A stretch of DNA of 64,000 nt from JBDSLU01 sp963844435 (GTDB taxonomy: Bacteria > Acidobacteriota > Vicinamibacteria > Vicinamibacterales > Vicinamibacteraceae), in NCBI GenBank assembly GCA_963844435.1, contig CAWJOG010000025.1, positions 1 through 64,000 on the forward strand. The letters run 5' to 3'. The notes under the pieces are model-generated. The model worked only from the letters and a program-made list of their open reading frames with translations, was not told the DNA's origin and made no database searches. Positions 36,773-45,381 of the stretch are shown in pieces. How positions within the stretch are numbered: position 1 is the first letter of the stretch; the number at the start of each line of letters is the position of its first letter. Both the position numbers and the translations under genes were made by a program.

Positions 36773-36795
36773 TTGACACCCAATCTGACACCCTA
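36773..36795. promoter_or_regulatory. Paired TGACACCC repeats beside att, element 1
   Basis: TGACACCC occurs twice, 12 bases apart, immediately after the integrase stop and 45 bases from the tRNA. The same pair lies next to the integrase remnant of element 2 (47961-47982). Position and repetition suit arm-type binding sites for the integrase N-terminal domain. Confidence 0.45.
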
Positions 36796-37945
36796 GCCGT
36801 TCAGAACAGCGTCCATCGCCGTGGCCGCCTTCGCTGCGGTTGGCCTGAGTAAGTGGCCGTACAGGTCGGCAGTGAGCCGGACTTCCGAATGTCCGAGCAG
36901 CTTGGAGACCTCGACCAGTTCCACGCCGGAGGCTAGCAACAGACTGGCGGCGGAATGTCGCAGATCGTGGAAGCGGCGCCGCGCCAATCCCGCCTGCTTC
37001 AGCAGCACGGCCAGCACACGGGTCACGTTCCGGGGATGCAGGCCCGCGCCGACGCTACGCCGTTTGCCGCGGGGCGCGTAGCTGACGAACACGAGTCCTG
37101 TCTCGACCCACTGCGCCCCAGCTTTGAGGCGGTCTTCCTTCTGGCTGGTGCGGTGACGCCGCAGGGCATCCAGGCAGACGCGCGGCAGGAACCCGCCGGC
37201 TGGACGTCGTCTTGAGGGGCTGCAGTTCCAGCTTGCCGCCGACCGGCTGCAACTGCACGACGATCTGCACGTCGCCGGTCTCCAGGTCGACATCTTCCCA
37301 GCGCAGGCCGGTAGCCTCACCGAGCCGCAGCCCACAAGCGAGGGCCACAGAGAACAGAGACCCAAGCCGGTGCTTCTCAGCCACGAGCAGGAAGCGGCGT
37401 GCGTCCTCGACAGTGAGGGGCGCGATCGATCGGCGCGCGGCCTTGGGAACCTTGACCGCCTTGGCCGGGTTGATCGCGAGCAACTGCAACTTGACGGCGT
37501 CACTGAGCGCGGATCGCAGGGTGGCGTGTGCCAGTTCAATACGGCGCCGCGCCCCATGCTCCGTCTTCGCCGCGACGAGCCACGACTGGATCACGCTGGG
37601 CGTGAGCTGCTCGAGTCGCAATGGACCGAACGGCGGCACCAGGTGGCCATCGATCGCGCCTTGGTAGCTGCGCCGCGTCGACGGCTTCCACGTGTCGCAG
37701 TTCGTGGCGAACCACTGCGCAAGGAAGGCGGCCACGGTCGGCGTCGATGTCGACACCACGAGGCCCTGTGCGTCGCGGCCGTGGAGCGCCTTCATCGCCT
37801 GCACGACGTCTCGTTCGGTGGCGCCGTAGACGGTCTTCCGACGACGCCGACCGTCGATGCCGCGCCCAAGATCGAGGCGCCCCATCCATCGACCGTCCGC
37901 GCGCTGCGCGATGCTACCTTCGCCGTGTCCGCGTCTTGTTGGCAT
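36793..37945 (-). CDS. Tyrosine recombinase (integrase) of element 1 (one frameshift)
   Basis: About 383 residues. N-terminal arm/SAM-like domain (GEGSIAQRADGRWMGRLDLG, TVAAFLAQWFATNCDTWKPS), catalytic domain with Arg in ALACGLRLGEATGLRWEDVD, then, after a frame shift near 37200, HDLRHSAASLLLASGVELVE (HxxR), KLLGHSEV and the nucleophile Tyr in TADLYGHL. All catalytic residues are present if the frame is joined. The gene points at the tRNA, 3' end toward att, the common layout for tRNA-targeting integrases. Confidence 0.88.
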
Positions 37946-38564
37946 GTGACCTTCCCTTCCGTTCCATCGCCCGCACGGCGCGCATGTACACCCTCTTCTG
38001 GCAGCGCACCGAACAGAATTCCCGTCGTCCAGTCTTCGCGAATACTCGGCCGCAATCGCAGACGAGCAGTCGATCGAATCCGGCTTGGGTAACCAGGCTC
38101 AGCACCTGAAGCCACGCCAAGTCCCGCAAGTCCCCGTCAAAATCCACCCGGACACGGCGAGCCTCCGCGCCGAGGCGGGTTCGTGGATGCACGAACGCTG
38201 TCACAGGTCCGATGTGGATCTCCGGCACCGGCACCTCGTCACGACCCTTGCGAGGCCGCAGAGCGCGTATTGCGAGCACGTCGCGGAACCAGCTTCGCAG
38301 CTCGGCATGAAATGCCGGCAGCCAGTCGCCGGGCTCGTCGAGCCGACCGCCGAACATGATCCACGGGCCGGTGGACATCATCAGTTCCAGCAGCATCCTG
38401 TAGACCGGCGTCCCGAAGAGTGAGGACGGCATTTCCGCCGGTAAAGGCGACTCGGCGAATTCGACAAGTTCTGCGAGGAGCGCGGGCTGACGCTTCCGGA
38501 CCCGCGTTTCCTCAGCCTTGCGCCAAAATCGGCTGTTACCTTTTGTAGCCTTCCTTTTCACCAC
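37914..38564 (-). CDS. Hypothetical protein with C-terminal zinc finger (CGNR-like)
   Basis: 216 residues from the GTG pair at 38564; the frame stays open to 38624. The C-terminus has LLVCDCGRVFAKTGRREFCS then VRCQKRVYMRAVRAM, four cysteines spaced like the zf-CGNR domain found in DNA-binding proteins. The N-terminal 150 residues (FGTPVYRMLLELMMSTGPWI, LPAFHAELRSWFRDVLAIRA) are not recognised. It overlaps the integrase start by 32 bases and is divergent from the excisionase-like gene, so a regulatory role is plausible but unproven. Confidence 0.6.
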   Translation of the reverse strand: MVKRKATKGNSRFWRKAEETRVRKRQPALLAELVEFAESPLPAEMPSSLFGTPVYRMLLELMMSTGPWIMFGGRLDEPGDWLPAFHAELRSWFRDVLAIRALRPRKGRDEVPVPEIHIGPVTAFVHPRTRLGAEARRVRVDFDGDLRDLAWLQVLSLVTQAGFDRLLVCDCGRVFAKTGRREFCSVRCQKRVYMRAVRAMERKGRSHANKTRTRRR

Positions 38565-38612
38565 AGAAAGAGTATGGCGCACGCGTGGTGTTTTCTTCAA
38601 GCTATAAACACC

Positions 38613-38819
38613 ATGCGGACTCAAACGGACAACTCACCCACCATCGGACGACTCGCGTACCGCATCACCGAGGTTGCCGACGCGCTCGGCATCTCGCGCA
38701 GCAAGGCATACGAGCTGGTCGGCAGCGGCGAAATCCCGAGCATCCTGCTGGACGGGTGCCGCCGTGTAACGGCTTCCGGAATTCACGATTTCATTGCCCG
38801 GAAGCAGCAGGGCAAGTGA
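38613..38819 (+). CDS. Excisionase-like helix-turn-helix protein
   Basis: 68 residues. YRITEVADALGISRSKAYEL followed by VGSGEIPSILLDGCRRVTAS and a FIARKQQ end is the MerR-like HTH_17 excisionase fold that binds att arms and directs excision. It starts the rightward cluster and overlaps the next gene by GTGA. Confidence 0.82.
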   Translation: MRTQTDNSPTIGRLAYRITEVADALGISRSKAYELVGSGEIPSILLDGCRRVTASGIHDFIARKQQGK

Positions 38820-39115
38820 CCAGCTCGCCAACGGTCTCCGGTTCGGGCATCGCGTTTCCGGTTCCGGCGGCAGTCCTCGCCGCCGCCATCGAGGCGCTTC
38901 CGACCATCCCGGACGATCGGCTCGCCGCACTGGTCGAGGAGCTCGCCGCCGCCGTCGTCGACTCGTACGAGGACGCGCAACGCATGCGCATCCTGCTGCG
39001 GCTGTCGCTCGGTCACCAGCATCAGCAAGGCCGCGAACTGTGGCGCCTACGGGAGTCCCGGGACCGGATACTCGAGGAGCTTCGTGCCCTTCGGCAGCCT
39101 GGGGTGCGCTCGTGA
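38816..39115 (+). CDS. Small helical protein of element 1
   Basis: 99 residues, GTG start overlapping the upstream stop (GTGA), and its own stop overlaps the next GTG in the same way. The sequence is helical and Ala/Leu-rich (PDDRLAALVEELAAAVVDSY, RMRILLRLSLGHQHQQGREL). No family recognised. Its place in an unbroken overlap chain with the excisionase and helicase supports its being a gene. Confidence 0.6.
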   Translation: MTSSPTVSGSGIAFPVPAAVLAAAIEALPTIPDDRLAALVEELAAAVVDSYEDAQRMRILLRLSLGHQHQQGRELWRLRESRDRILEELRALRQPGVRS

Positions 39116-40791
39116 ATATCGTGGACGGTCTGCTCGACAGTGCCCGACGCGAGCGAAAGTCGCGGCAGAACAGCAGCATCACCGCCGCGTCGCGGTCCGC
39201 GCTGCCCTCTTTGGAGCGCCGCGGCTCTGCGTCGAAGACACACTCAATGGGAGGCGATGGTCGCGGGCCGAGCGTTGCGACCAAGTTAGTCGACCTCGCA
39301 CAAGACGAGGCGGTGGAGCTCTGGCACGCGCCGAACCGATCACCGTACGCGACTGCGCTCGTGGACGGTCATCACGAACATCTGCTTCTACGCCGATTCG
39401 TTCGAGACGTCGTGGCGCCCCGGTACTCCGCCAGGAACGGTCGGCGGCCAGCTCGCAGGCTCTGACCGACGCGACGGCGACCCTTGCCGGCATGGCGGTC
39501 TACGAGGGCCGTGAGCATCCGGTCTCGCTGAGAGTCGCAAACCACGACGAAGCGATCTACCTAGACCTCGGCACGCCAGACTGGTCGGTCGTCAAAATCG
39601 AGAAGTCCGGCTGGCACATTGAGGCGTCGTCACCGGTGCGCTTCTGGCGGCCGCCCACCCTGCGAGCACTGCCGTTGCCGGTGTCAGGTGGACACGTGGA
39701 CGACCTTCTCGAGTTGTGGCCTATTCCGAGCGAGGCCTGGGACATGCTCGTCATCTGGCTGGTCTCCGCGATGCGGGCAACCGGGCCGTATCCCGTCCTC
39801 TCCCTGGTCGGCGAGCAAGGCACGGGCAAGTCGACACTCGGGAAGATGGTGCGCGGCCTGGTGGACCCAGCCTGTCCAGACCTCCGCGGCGTCCCGCGCG
39901 ACGAGCGGGATGTCATGTTGGGGGCGCTCGCCTCCCACGTCCTCGCCCTGGACAACTTGTCCGGTATCCTGCCGTGGGCATCGGACGCATTTTGCGAGTG
40001 GCAACCGGCGGCGGCTTCGCTACCAGGGCGCTCTACACCGACAGCGACGAGATGACCATCGACGTGTCGAGGCCGATCCTATTGACTGGCATCGAACAAC
40101 CGGCGAGCCGCGGTAATCTCTAGACCGCGCCCTCGTCGTGCACCTGCCGGTGATTGAGGATACCCAGCGACGGGACGAGACCGACCTCTGGCGTCGCTAT
40201 CACGCCATACGTCCCGCGATACTCGGCGCCCTCTGCGCGGCGGCGTCTACTGCCCTGGCCAGAGTGGAGTCTATCCGCTTACCGCAGAAGCCGCGGATGG
40301 CTGATGCCTGCACCTGGGTCACCGCTGCGTCAGTCTCGCTCGGATGGGACCACAGCCGCGCGCTCAACGCGATGCTCGGCGCCCGCGTCCGTGCCGCCGA
40401 GGAGCAGGTCGACGGTGATCGCTTTGCTGCTGCCGTGGTTGGCCTCGAGCTGCCCTGGAGCGGCATTGCTCTGGAGCTACTGACCTTGCTGAATGAGCGC
40501 GTGTCGATTCAGGACAGGGGCAAGCAGTGGCCCGGCAGTCCGCGGGCCCTGTCTGGACACCTCCGGCGACTCGCCCCAGCACTGCGCCAGGTTGGCGTCG
40601 CCGTCCACGCTGACGCTGACAACCGAGAGGGCCACAAGCGACGAAGGGTGATCTACATCGACCGCACCGTCCGCACCGACCGCACGGAATCAGCAGCAGA
40701 CCTCGGGCACGCGGACGATGCGGACGATGCGGTCGGTCCCACGACTACCAATCGGCCCAACCCACCAGCGTTCGACGCGAAGCCTGTCTGA
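39112..40791 (+). CDS. Phage/plasmid-type DNA replication helicase/ATPase (three frameshifts)
   Basis: About 559 residues in three frame steps (near 39440, 40005 and 40123), each equal to one missing base, ending in the starting frame. N-terminus: TKLVDLAQDEAVELWHAPNR. Middle: YEGREHPVSLRVANHDEAIY, VVKIEKSGWHIEASSPVRFW. ATPase: VLSLVGEQGTGKSTLGKMVR (Walker A), ERDVMLGALASHVLALDNLS, RVATGGGFATRALYTDSDEM, LLTGIEQPASRGNL. C-terminus: PRMADACTWVTAASVSLGWD and WPGSPRALSGHLRRLAPALR. This order matches the ATP-binding replication proteins carried by many integrative elements of high-GC bacteria. It would unwind the excised element's origin. Confidence 0.78.
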
Positions 40792-40824
40792 CGCTTGGAT
40801 TCATGGGCCATCACACTGAGCAAC

Positions 40825-41097
40825 ATGAGTTCTGCTACCACGCACGATCAGTCGGTGGAGTTCTTCACCGCCACGCCTGCGGCTGCTCGGGTCGGCTGCA
40901 GCACAGGGACGCTTCGGCGCCTGGCCGACCTCGGCCGACTCCCGGCCCTGCGCACTACGTCTGGTGTCCGGGTCTACGAGGCGCGCGACCTCGACCGACT
41001 ACGCGACGAGCGGCGATCGGAGACCGCTAATGCCCTTCGACCTCGACGCCCGACCGTTGCCCGAACCGCTCGCGAGCGGAAAATCTCTCCAGCCTAA
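40825..41097 (+). CDS. MerR-like helix-turn-helix protein
   Basis: 90 residues. FFTATPAAARVGCSTGTLRR and LADLGRLPALRTTSGVRVYE form the MerR/HTH_17 fold with its wing; a basic tail (RPRRPTVARTARERK) follows. Probably regulates the element; the inverted repeat at 41201-41233 is a candidate target. Confidence 0.72.
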   Translation: MSSATTHDQSVEFFTATPAAARVGCSTGTLRRLADLGRLPALRTTSGVRVYEARDLDRLRDERRSETANALRPRRPTVARTARERKISPA

Positions 41098-41200
41098 CGC
41101 TCCGATTTACCGCTGGCAGTCGCCGCGGCTAAATCAGGAACCAAAAGATCGCCGCTAGGACGCGAGCCCGAAAACACTGGGGATTTCGGCCCCGGCCAAT

Positions 41201-41233
41201 CGTTTGATTCAAACGCAATCAAAGAATCAAACG
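41201..41233. promoter_or_regulatory. Inverted repeat ahead of the portal operon
   Basis: CGTTTGATTC at 41201 and GAATCAAACG at 41224 form a 10-base inverted repeat with a 13-base spacer; the first arm is itself part of the palindrome GTTTGATTCAAAC. It ends on the GTG start of the 76-residue gene. An operator or RNA hairpin that would occlude translation are both possible. Confidence 0.45.
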
Positions 41234-41463
41234 TGGCGGCCAACGGGGCCGAGGTGCGGGCAACCGATGCCGAACCCGCTCCAGGCGCGGAGCACGACGG
41301 CCCAGCCGAGGCCCCTGCGTGGCGGCCTGGACGACAATCGGAGCCCGAGCGCGGCTACCAGCCGACGCCGGAGGAGCAGCGCCGTCGGGACGACCTAAAC
41401 CGCCAGGGACGCCGGTTCATCTCCGGGTATGCCTTTAACGACGCCGATGGGGGCGACCGATGA
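41233..41463 (+). CDS. Small disordered protein upstream of the portal gene
   Basis: 76 residues, GTG start, rich in Glu, Pro, Arg and Ala (GAEHDGPAEAPAWRPGRQSE, YQPTPEEQRRRDDLNRQGRR). No family recognised. Its stop overlaps the portal ATG (ATGA), which argues that it is translated. Confidence 0.5.
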   Translation: MAANGAEVRATDAEPAPGAEHDGPAEAPAWRPGRQSEPERGYQPTPEEQRRRDDLNRQGRRFISGYAFNDADGGDR

Positions 41464-42867
41464 ATCCGAACGGTCGCGGCCTGCTCGAGCGGATGCGCGA
41501 TGCGGTGCGCTCGTTCCGCATCGATGGAATCAACTTGAAGGATCCGGCCCTCGCGCGCCTGTTAGGCGGTGAGCCAGCAGCGGCGGGCATCGCGATCAGC
41601 GAGCAGAACGCCCTGAACCTGTCGCCGGTCTGGGACGCGGTCAACACGATCACATCGACGATCACGAGCCTTCCGATCCACCTCTTTCACCGCCTGCCGA
41701 ACGGTGGTCGGGAGCCGTTCAGGAGCCATCCGCTCTACGAACTCCTGCACAGCACTCCGAACCCGGAGATGAGCGCCGGCCAGTTCCTGACCTGCGTGAT
41801 GGTCAACACGCTGTTGACCGGCAACGGCTACGCGGAGATCGAACGCGATGCCGCGCACCGCCCGGTTGGGTTGTGGCCGATTCCGCCGTTCAGGGTAGTG
41901 CCCGAACGTGACGAGGCCGGCCGCCTGTTCTACCGCGTGCGTCTCGACTCAGGTAGGGACGTGATGATTCCGGCCGAGGACATGCTGCACGTCTCCGGCT
42001 TGTCCCGCGATGGCGTCGTCGGCCTGAGCCCGATCGCCTGTGCGCGTGAAAGCCTCGGCCTGGCGGCGGCCGCGGAGCGGTTCGGCGCCACGTTTTTCGG
42101 GAACGGCTCGACGTTCGGTGGGTTCCTCTCGCATCCGGCGCGGCTGAGCCCGGAGGCGCGGCAGAACATCGAAGCGAGCCTCACCAAGCACCAGGGGCCG
42201 ACGCACGCGCATCGTCTTCTCTTGCTTCAAGAAAACATGACCTTCATCGAGCGGCGCGGCATCCCGCCCGAGGACGCACAGTTTCTCGCGACGCGGGTGT
42301 TCCAGATTCAGGAAGTCGCGCGCTGGTTCAACCTGCCGGCGCACAAGTTGGGCGATCTAAGCCACGCCACCTACTCAAACATTGAGCACATGTCGATCGA
42401 GTACAGTCCGCGATTCGATCGTCCCGTGGCTGCGTCGGCTGAAGCAGGAGTTCAATCGCAAATTGATCTCGCGCCTGGAGCGGACGCAGCAGTTCTTCGC
42501 GTTCAGCGTCGAAGGCGTCCTGCGTGGTGACTCGGCCAGCCGAGCGGCGTTCTACCGCGAGCTGATTCGGTGCGGCGTCATGTCGGTCAACGAGTGTCGC
42601 CAGCTGGAGAACCTGAATCCTCGCGAGGGTGCCGACGAGCTGTTGGTCGACAAAAGCTTGGTGCCGTTGCGTCTAGCGCTAACGGCGAGCGCCGATGACG
42701 CGGCGGATGGATCTCGGGGTGCAGTGGGGTCACGGTTTGTTCGGTCCCGTGATGGTGCTGCGCTCGAGCGCGCTGGTGGGTGGGATCAGGCGGACGGCGC
42801 CCTGATGGCCGCGGAGAGGGACCGCGGGCGTGTGTGGCTGGACAACGGAGACCAAAACAATGACTAG
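41460..42867 (+). CDS. HK97-family phage portal protein (one frameshift)
   Basis: About 468 residues. GIAISEQNALNLSPVWDAVN, ITSTITSLPIHLFHRLPNGG, HPLYELLHSTPNPEMSAGQF, NGYAEIERDAAHRPVGLWPI, FFGNGSTFGGFLSHPARLSP and ARWFNLPAHKLGDLSHATYS are the portal core; after a one-base shift near 42405 it continues RDSIVPWLRRLKQEFNRKLI and GVMSVNECRQLENLNPREGA. Portals form the dodecameric DNA channel of the capsid. No protease, major capsid or terminase gene follows, so it cannot build a virion alone. Confidence 0.85.
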
Positions 42868-43228
42868 CAAGGAACACGTGCAGGGCAAAGCGCGGGCGCT
42901 CCTGGGGCGGGCCGCGGCGTTAACCACCCAGGAGACCACCAACAACGGCCCGCGCATGGCGGCCGGGGCGATGGCGCAAGCGGTCGCCACGGCGATTCGA
43001 TCGGGCGTTCGCTGCGATCGGTGCCGGGAGGCCGAGGCCGTTGTGTTCCGGTCGGGAGGCGGTCGGGTGGGGGCCTACTGCGGTCGCTGCCGGCCGAAGG
43101 TCGACAACTACCGCGTCGCAACCCTTCAGGGCGTAGTCGACGGCTGGCGTGGACGCGGCGGCGAGACGCGCGATCGATCGGTCGCCACGGCGCGGCGTCG
43201 ACTTAATGCGGTGATGGAGGCAGTGTGA
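42860..43228 (+). CDS. Small zinc-ribbon protein of element 1
   Basis: 122 residues. SGVRCDRCREAEAVVFRSGG and VGAYCGRCRPKVDNYRVATL give a CxxC...CxxC zinc ribbon in the middle. The ATG overlaps the portal stop by eight bases. Function unknown. Confidence 0.6.
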   Translation: MTSKEHVQGKARALLGRAAALTTQETTNNGPRMAAGAMAQAVATAIRSGVRCDRCREAEAVVFRSGGGRVGAYCGRCRPKVDNYRVATLQGVVDGWRGRGGETRDRSVATARRRLNAVMEAV

Positions 43229-43668
43229 TGCTCGGTGGATCCAGTGAGATGGTGGTTAAGACGGTGGGATTCCTCCAGGTCGGCAAGTATGATCCACTAC
43301 CGCCTGGCAACTTCGCGACGGTGCCGAAGGCGCGCGCCAAGCAGTTGATTGCCACGGGCCAGGTGGTCGAGGCCGTGCATGCCGCGCCAGAGGGTTCGCG
43401 GCTGGCGCGCTACACCGAATCGGATTTCGCGTGGTCGCCGAACGCGAAGCCGGCGCCGGAAGTGCTGCTCCAAGTCGCCGACATCCGGCATCGGTTCACC
43501 TGGTCGCAAGAGCAGTGGGAAACGGCGATTGGGCTCTCTTTTCCGCCCGCTGATCGCACGGTCTTCATCCCCACGCGTGGTTCGTGGGAGACGACGCAGG
43601 TACTCCAGTGGTCTGAGCGACCGATCGAAGAGTGGCGCGCGCGCATCACGAGTCTGAACATCCGCTGA
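43225..43668 (+). CDS. Hypothetical protein of element 1
   Basis: 147 residues. The start could be GTG at 43225 or ATG at 43228; both overlap the upstream stop. VGKYDPLPPGNFATVPKARA and FTWSQEQWETAIGLSFPPAD are visible, suggesting a compact soluble protein with a C-terminal Trp-rich segment that could be an HTH-like helix pair. Not recognised. Confidence 0.55.
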   Translation: MMLGGSSEMVVKTVGFLQVGKYDPLPPGNFATVPKARAKQLIATGQVVEAVHAAPEGSRLARYTESDFAWSPNAKPAPEVLLQVADIRHRFTWSQEQWETAIGLSFPPADRTVFIPTRGSWETTQVLQWSERPIEEWRARITSLNIR

Positions 43669-43669
43669 T

Positions 43670-44036
43670 ATGGCCGCCGAGGTTGAGCCGGCGCGGATCA
43701 TCGCGAGCGAGCGTTTTTGCTTTCGACTCAGTCCCGCCGAGCTGAGGCAACTGCGCGCGTATGCCGCCGCTGAAGGCATGACGCCGTCGGAAGCGATCAG
43801 AGAAGCGCTGTATCAGCACGGCGTTTTAGAGCTCACCGAAGAAGCGGGCCGGACGCGGCCAGGGCCCATCCAGCAGACGTCGCGGCGCGCTGCCGACGTC
43901 CTGGCGCGGGGCTTGGTGCGGCGTTACCTCAAAGGCCGCGGGTATTGGGTGCTGACCGTAGGGCGCTCGTTGCCTGGTCTCTCCTTGCTGGCCATCGATG
44001 CCCACCAGGTGCGCGCCATCCACGTCGCGGACGCCG
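43670..44036 (+). pseudogene. RHH-type protein with nuclease-like second half, truncated by the IS91 remnant
   Basis: The first 50 residues (FCFRLSPAELRQLRAYAAAE, MTPSEAIREALYQHG) look like a ribbon-helix-helix or CopG-type DNA-binding part. The second half (VRRYLKGRGYWVLTVGRSLP then GLSLLAIDAHQVRAIHVA) resembles the core of a restriction-endonuclease-like fold. At about 44036 the sequence turns into IS91-family DNA and the reading frame becomes meaningless, so the gene is cut. Confidence 0.55.
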
Positions 44037-44879
44037 CGGCTGACGACGCTCGATGTGGCCGAAGTCCTGGCCGCCATCGAGCCCCGCGTCGCGCGGCTGA
44101 TGGTGCGGCGGGATGTCGGTGAGGGCGCTGAGGACGGGTGGGAGGCGCAGGCGCCCGTGCTCGCGGGACTGGCGTCGGCGTCCGTCCAAGCGACTCGTGG
44201 TTCGGGGCAGCGGTGGGCCGATCAGGCCCGTGAGTTCGACGGCGAGGACCTGGCCTCGGGCCGCTGCCTGGCGCGGGCGAACGGCTTCAGTCTGCATGCC
44301 GGCGTGGTCGTGCCGGCCGGCCAGCGGGTGCGCCTGGAGCAGGTGTGTCGGTATGTGCTGCGCCCCCCAGTGGCCTCCGATCGGCTGGGGGTGGCGGCTG
44401 ATGGCCGGGTGTTGGTGACGTTGCGGCACGGCTGGGCGGACGGCACGGTCGTCGTGGCGCTCGATCCGATGACGTTTCTCGGGCGGCTCGCCGTCCTGGT
44501 GCCCCGGCCGCGCATCAATCTGCTGTTGTATCAGGGCGTGCTCGGGGCGCGGTCGGCGTGGCGGGCCGAGGTCGTGCGGCTGGCCGTGGCGCCAGCGGCC
44601 GCCGAAGTCGAACCGGCGCCCGCCGACGAGGCGGCGCCGCGCGCGATCCGCTTCCGTGGTCTGCGCTGGGCCGAACTGATGCGCCGGACGTTTGCGTTCG
44701 ACGTGCTCGCGTGTGGACGGTGCGGCGGCCGACTCCAGTTGATTGCGCTCATCGAGCAGACGGCCGTGATCACCCGCATCCTGCGCCACCTCGGGTTACC
44801 GAGCGAGGTGCCGGCCTGCTGCCCGCCGCGGTCGCCGCCGACATCAGCCCTGCCCGACGCCGACGCCTGGACTTGGTGA
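44036..44879 (+). mobile_element. IS91-family transposase remnant (C-terminal half)
   Basis: From RLTTLDVAEVLAAIEPRVAR through LHAGVVVPAGQRVRLEQVCR, YVLRPPVASDRLGVAADGRV, PRPRINLLLYQGVLGARSAW and ACGRCGGRLQLIALIEQTAV the sequence is the C-terminal half of an IS91-type transposase. The N-terminal zinc finger, HUH motif and catalytic tyrosines are missing. It interrupts the upstream gene; the truncation is at its 5' side. Confidence 0.82.
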
Positions 44880-45004
44880 GATGCCGACGCGGCGGCGAGC
44901 CGCGTAGGCCGGAGGCCTGCCCGGCGAGCGAGAGGTCAGCTCTTTCGTCGTGCCACTCGCCTCGTAGGGTAGCCCCATAGAGCTGGATGGCCGCTATAAT
45001 CCGC

Positions 45005-45071
45005 CGGTACCGGCGTCACTGCCGGCGTCAATGTGCGCTGCGGTACCGGCGTCACTGCCGGCGTCAATGTG
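45005..45071. repeat. Two tandem copies of a 31-bp unit
   Basis: The unit beginning CGGTACCGGCGTCACTGC stands at 45005-45035 and again at 45041-45071, period 36. Each contains the small inverted repeat CCGGC-GTCACT-GCCGG. It lies between the IS91 remnant and the AT-rich insert; no function seen. Confidence 0.7.
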
Positions 45072-45074
45072 CCG

Positions 45075-45130
45075 CTGTCCGGCAGGGGCAACGTCTGAGA
45101 ATGGGCGATTATGTCGGCTAATGCGGACTA
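45075..45130. repeat. 56-bp direct repeat, left copy
   Basis: Identical to 46678-46733. Its inner end, CGGCTAATGCGGACTATCG, also stands alone at 46558. Looks like the terminus of an insertion sequence; family not identified. Confidence 0.75.
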
Positions 45131-45272
45131 TCGTTTTAGCATTGTGGATGATGGCGTGAGCATACAAGCCTGCTGCCAGCCATTTCATGCACAAATGAGC
45201 GCAATGCTGGAAAAAGAGATTGAAGCTTCGATGAGTAAGCTGATGGAAGAGGCGATGAAAGCGCTGGAGTAG
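45111..45272 (+). CDS. 53-residue acidic protein in the AT-rich insert
   Basis: Begins with an ATG inside the left 56-bp repeat: MSANADYRFSIVDDG, then IQACCQPFHAQMSAMLEKEI and KLMEEAMKALE. The composition is natural (amphipathic helix at the end) and AT-rich like its neighbour. A T-rich stretch follows 60 bases later. No family recognised; could be a chance frame. Confidence 0.4.
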   Translation: MSANADYRFSIVDDGVSIQACCQPFHAQMSAMLEKEIEASMSKLMEEAMKALE

Positions 45273-45381
45273 TTTTTGCGTCAAAAGCTTTCCGAAAATC
45301 GCGGCTGCTTTTGTGGCCTTTTTTTGTGCCCGCGGCTATCGCGCTGGAACACTAATAATCAGGAATACGGTTACTTTCACT

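Noticed and set aside
39112..40791. Programmed ribosomal frameshifting in the helicase gene
   Set aside because: Three separate steps with no slippery heptamer or downstream structure, in a window where many unrelated genes show the same single-base breaks.
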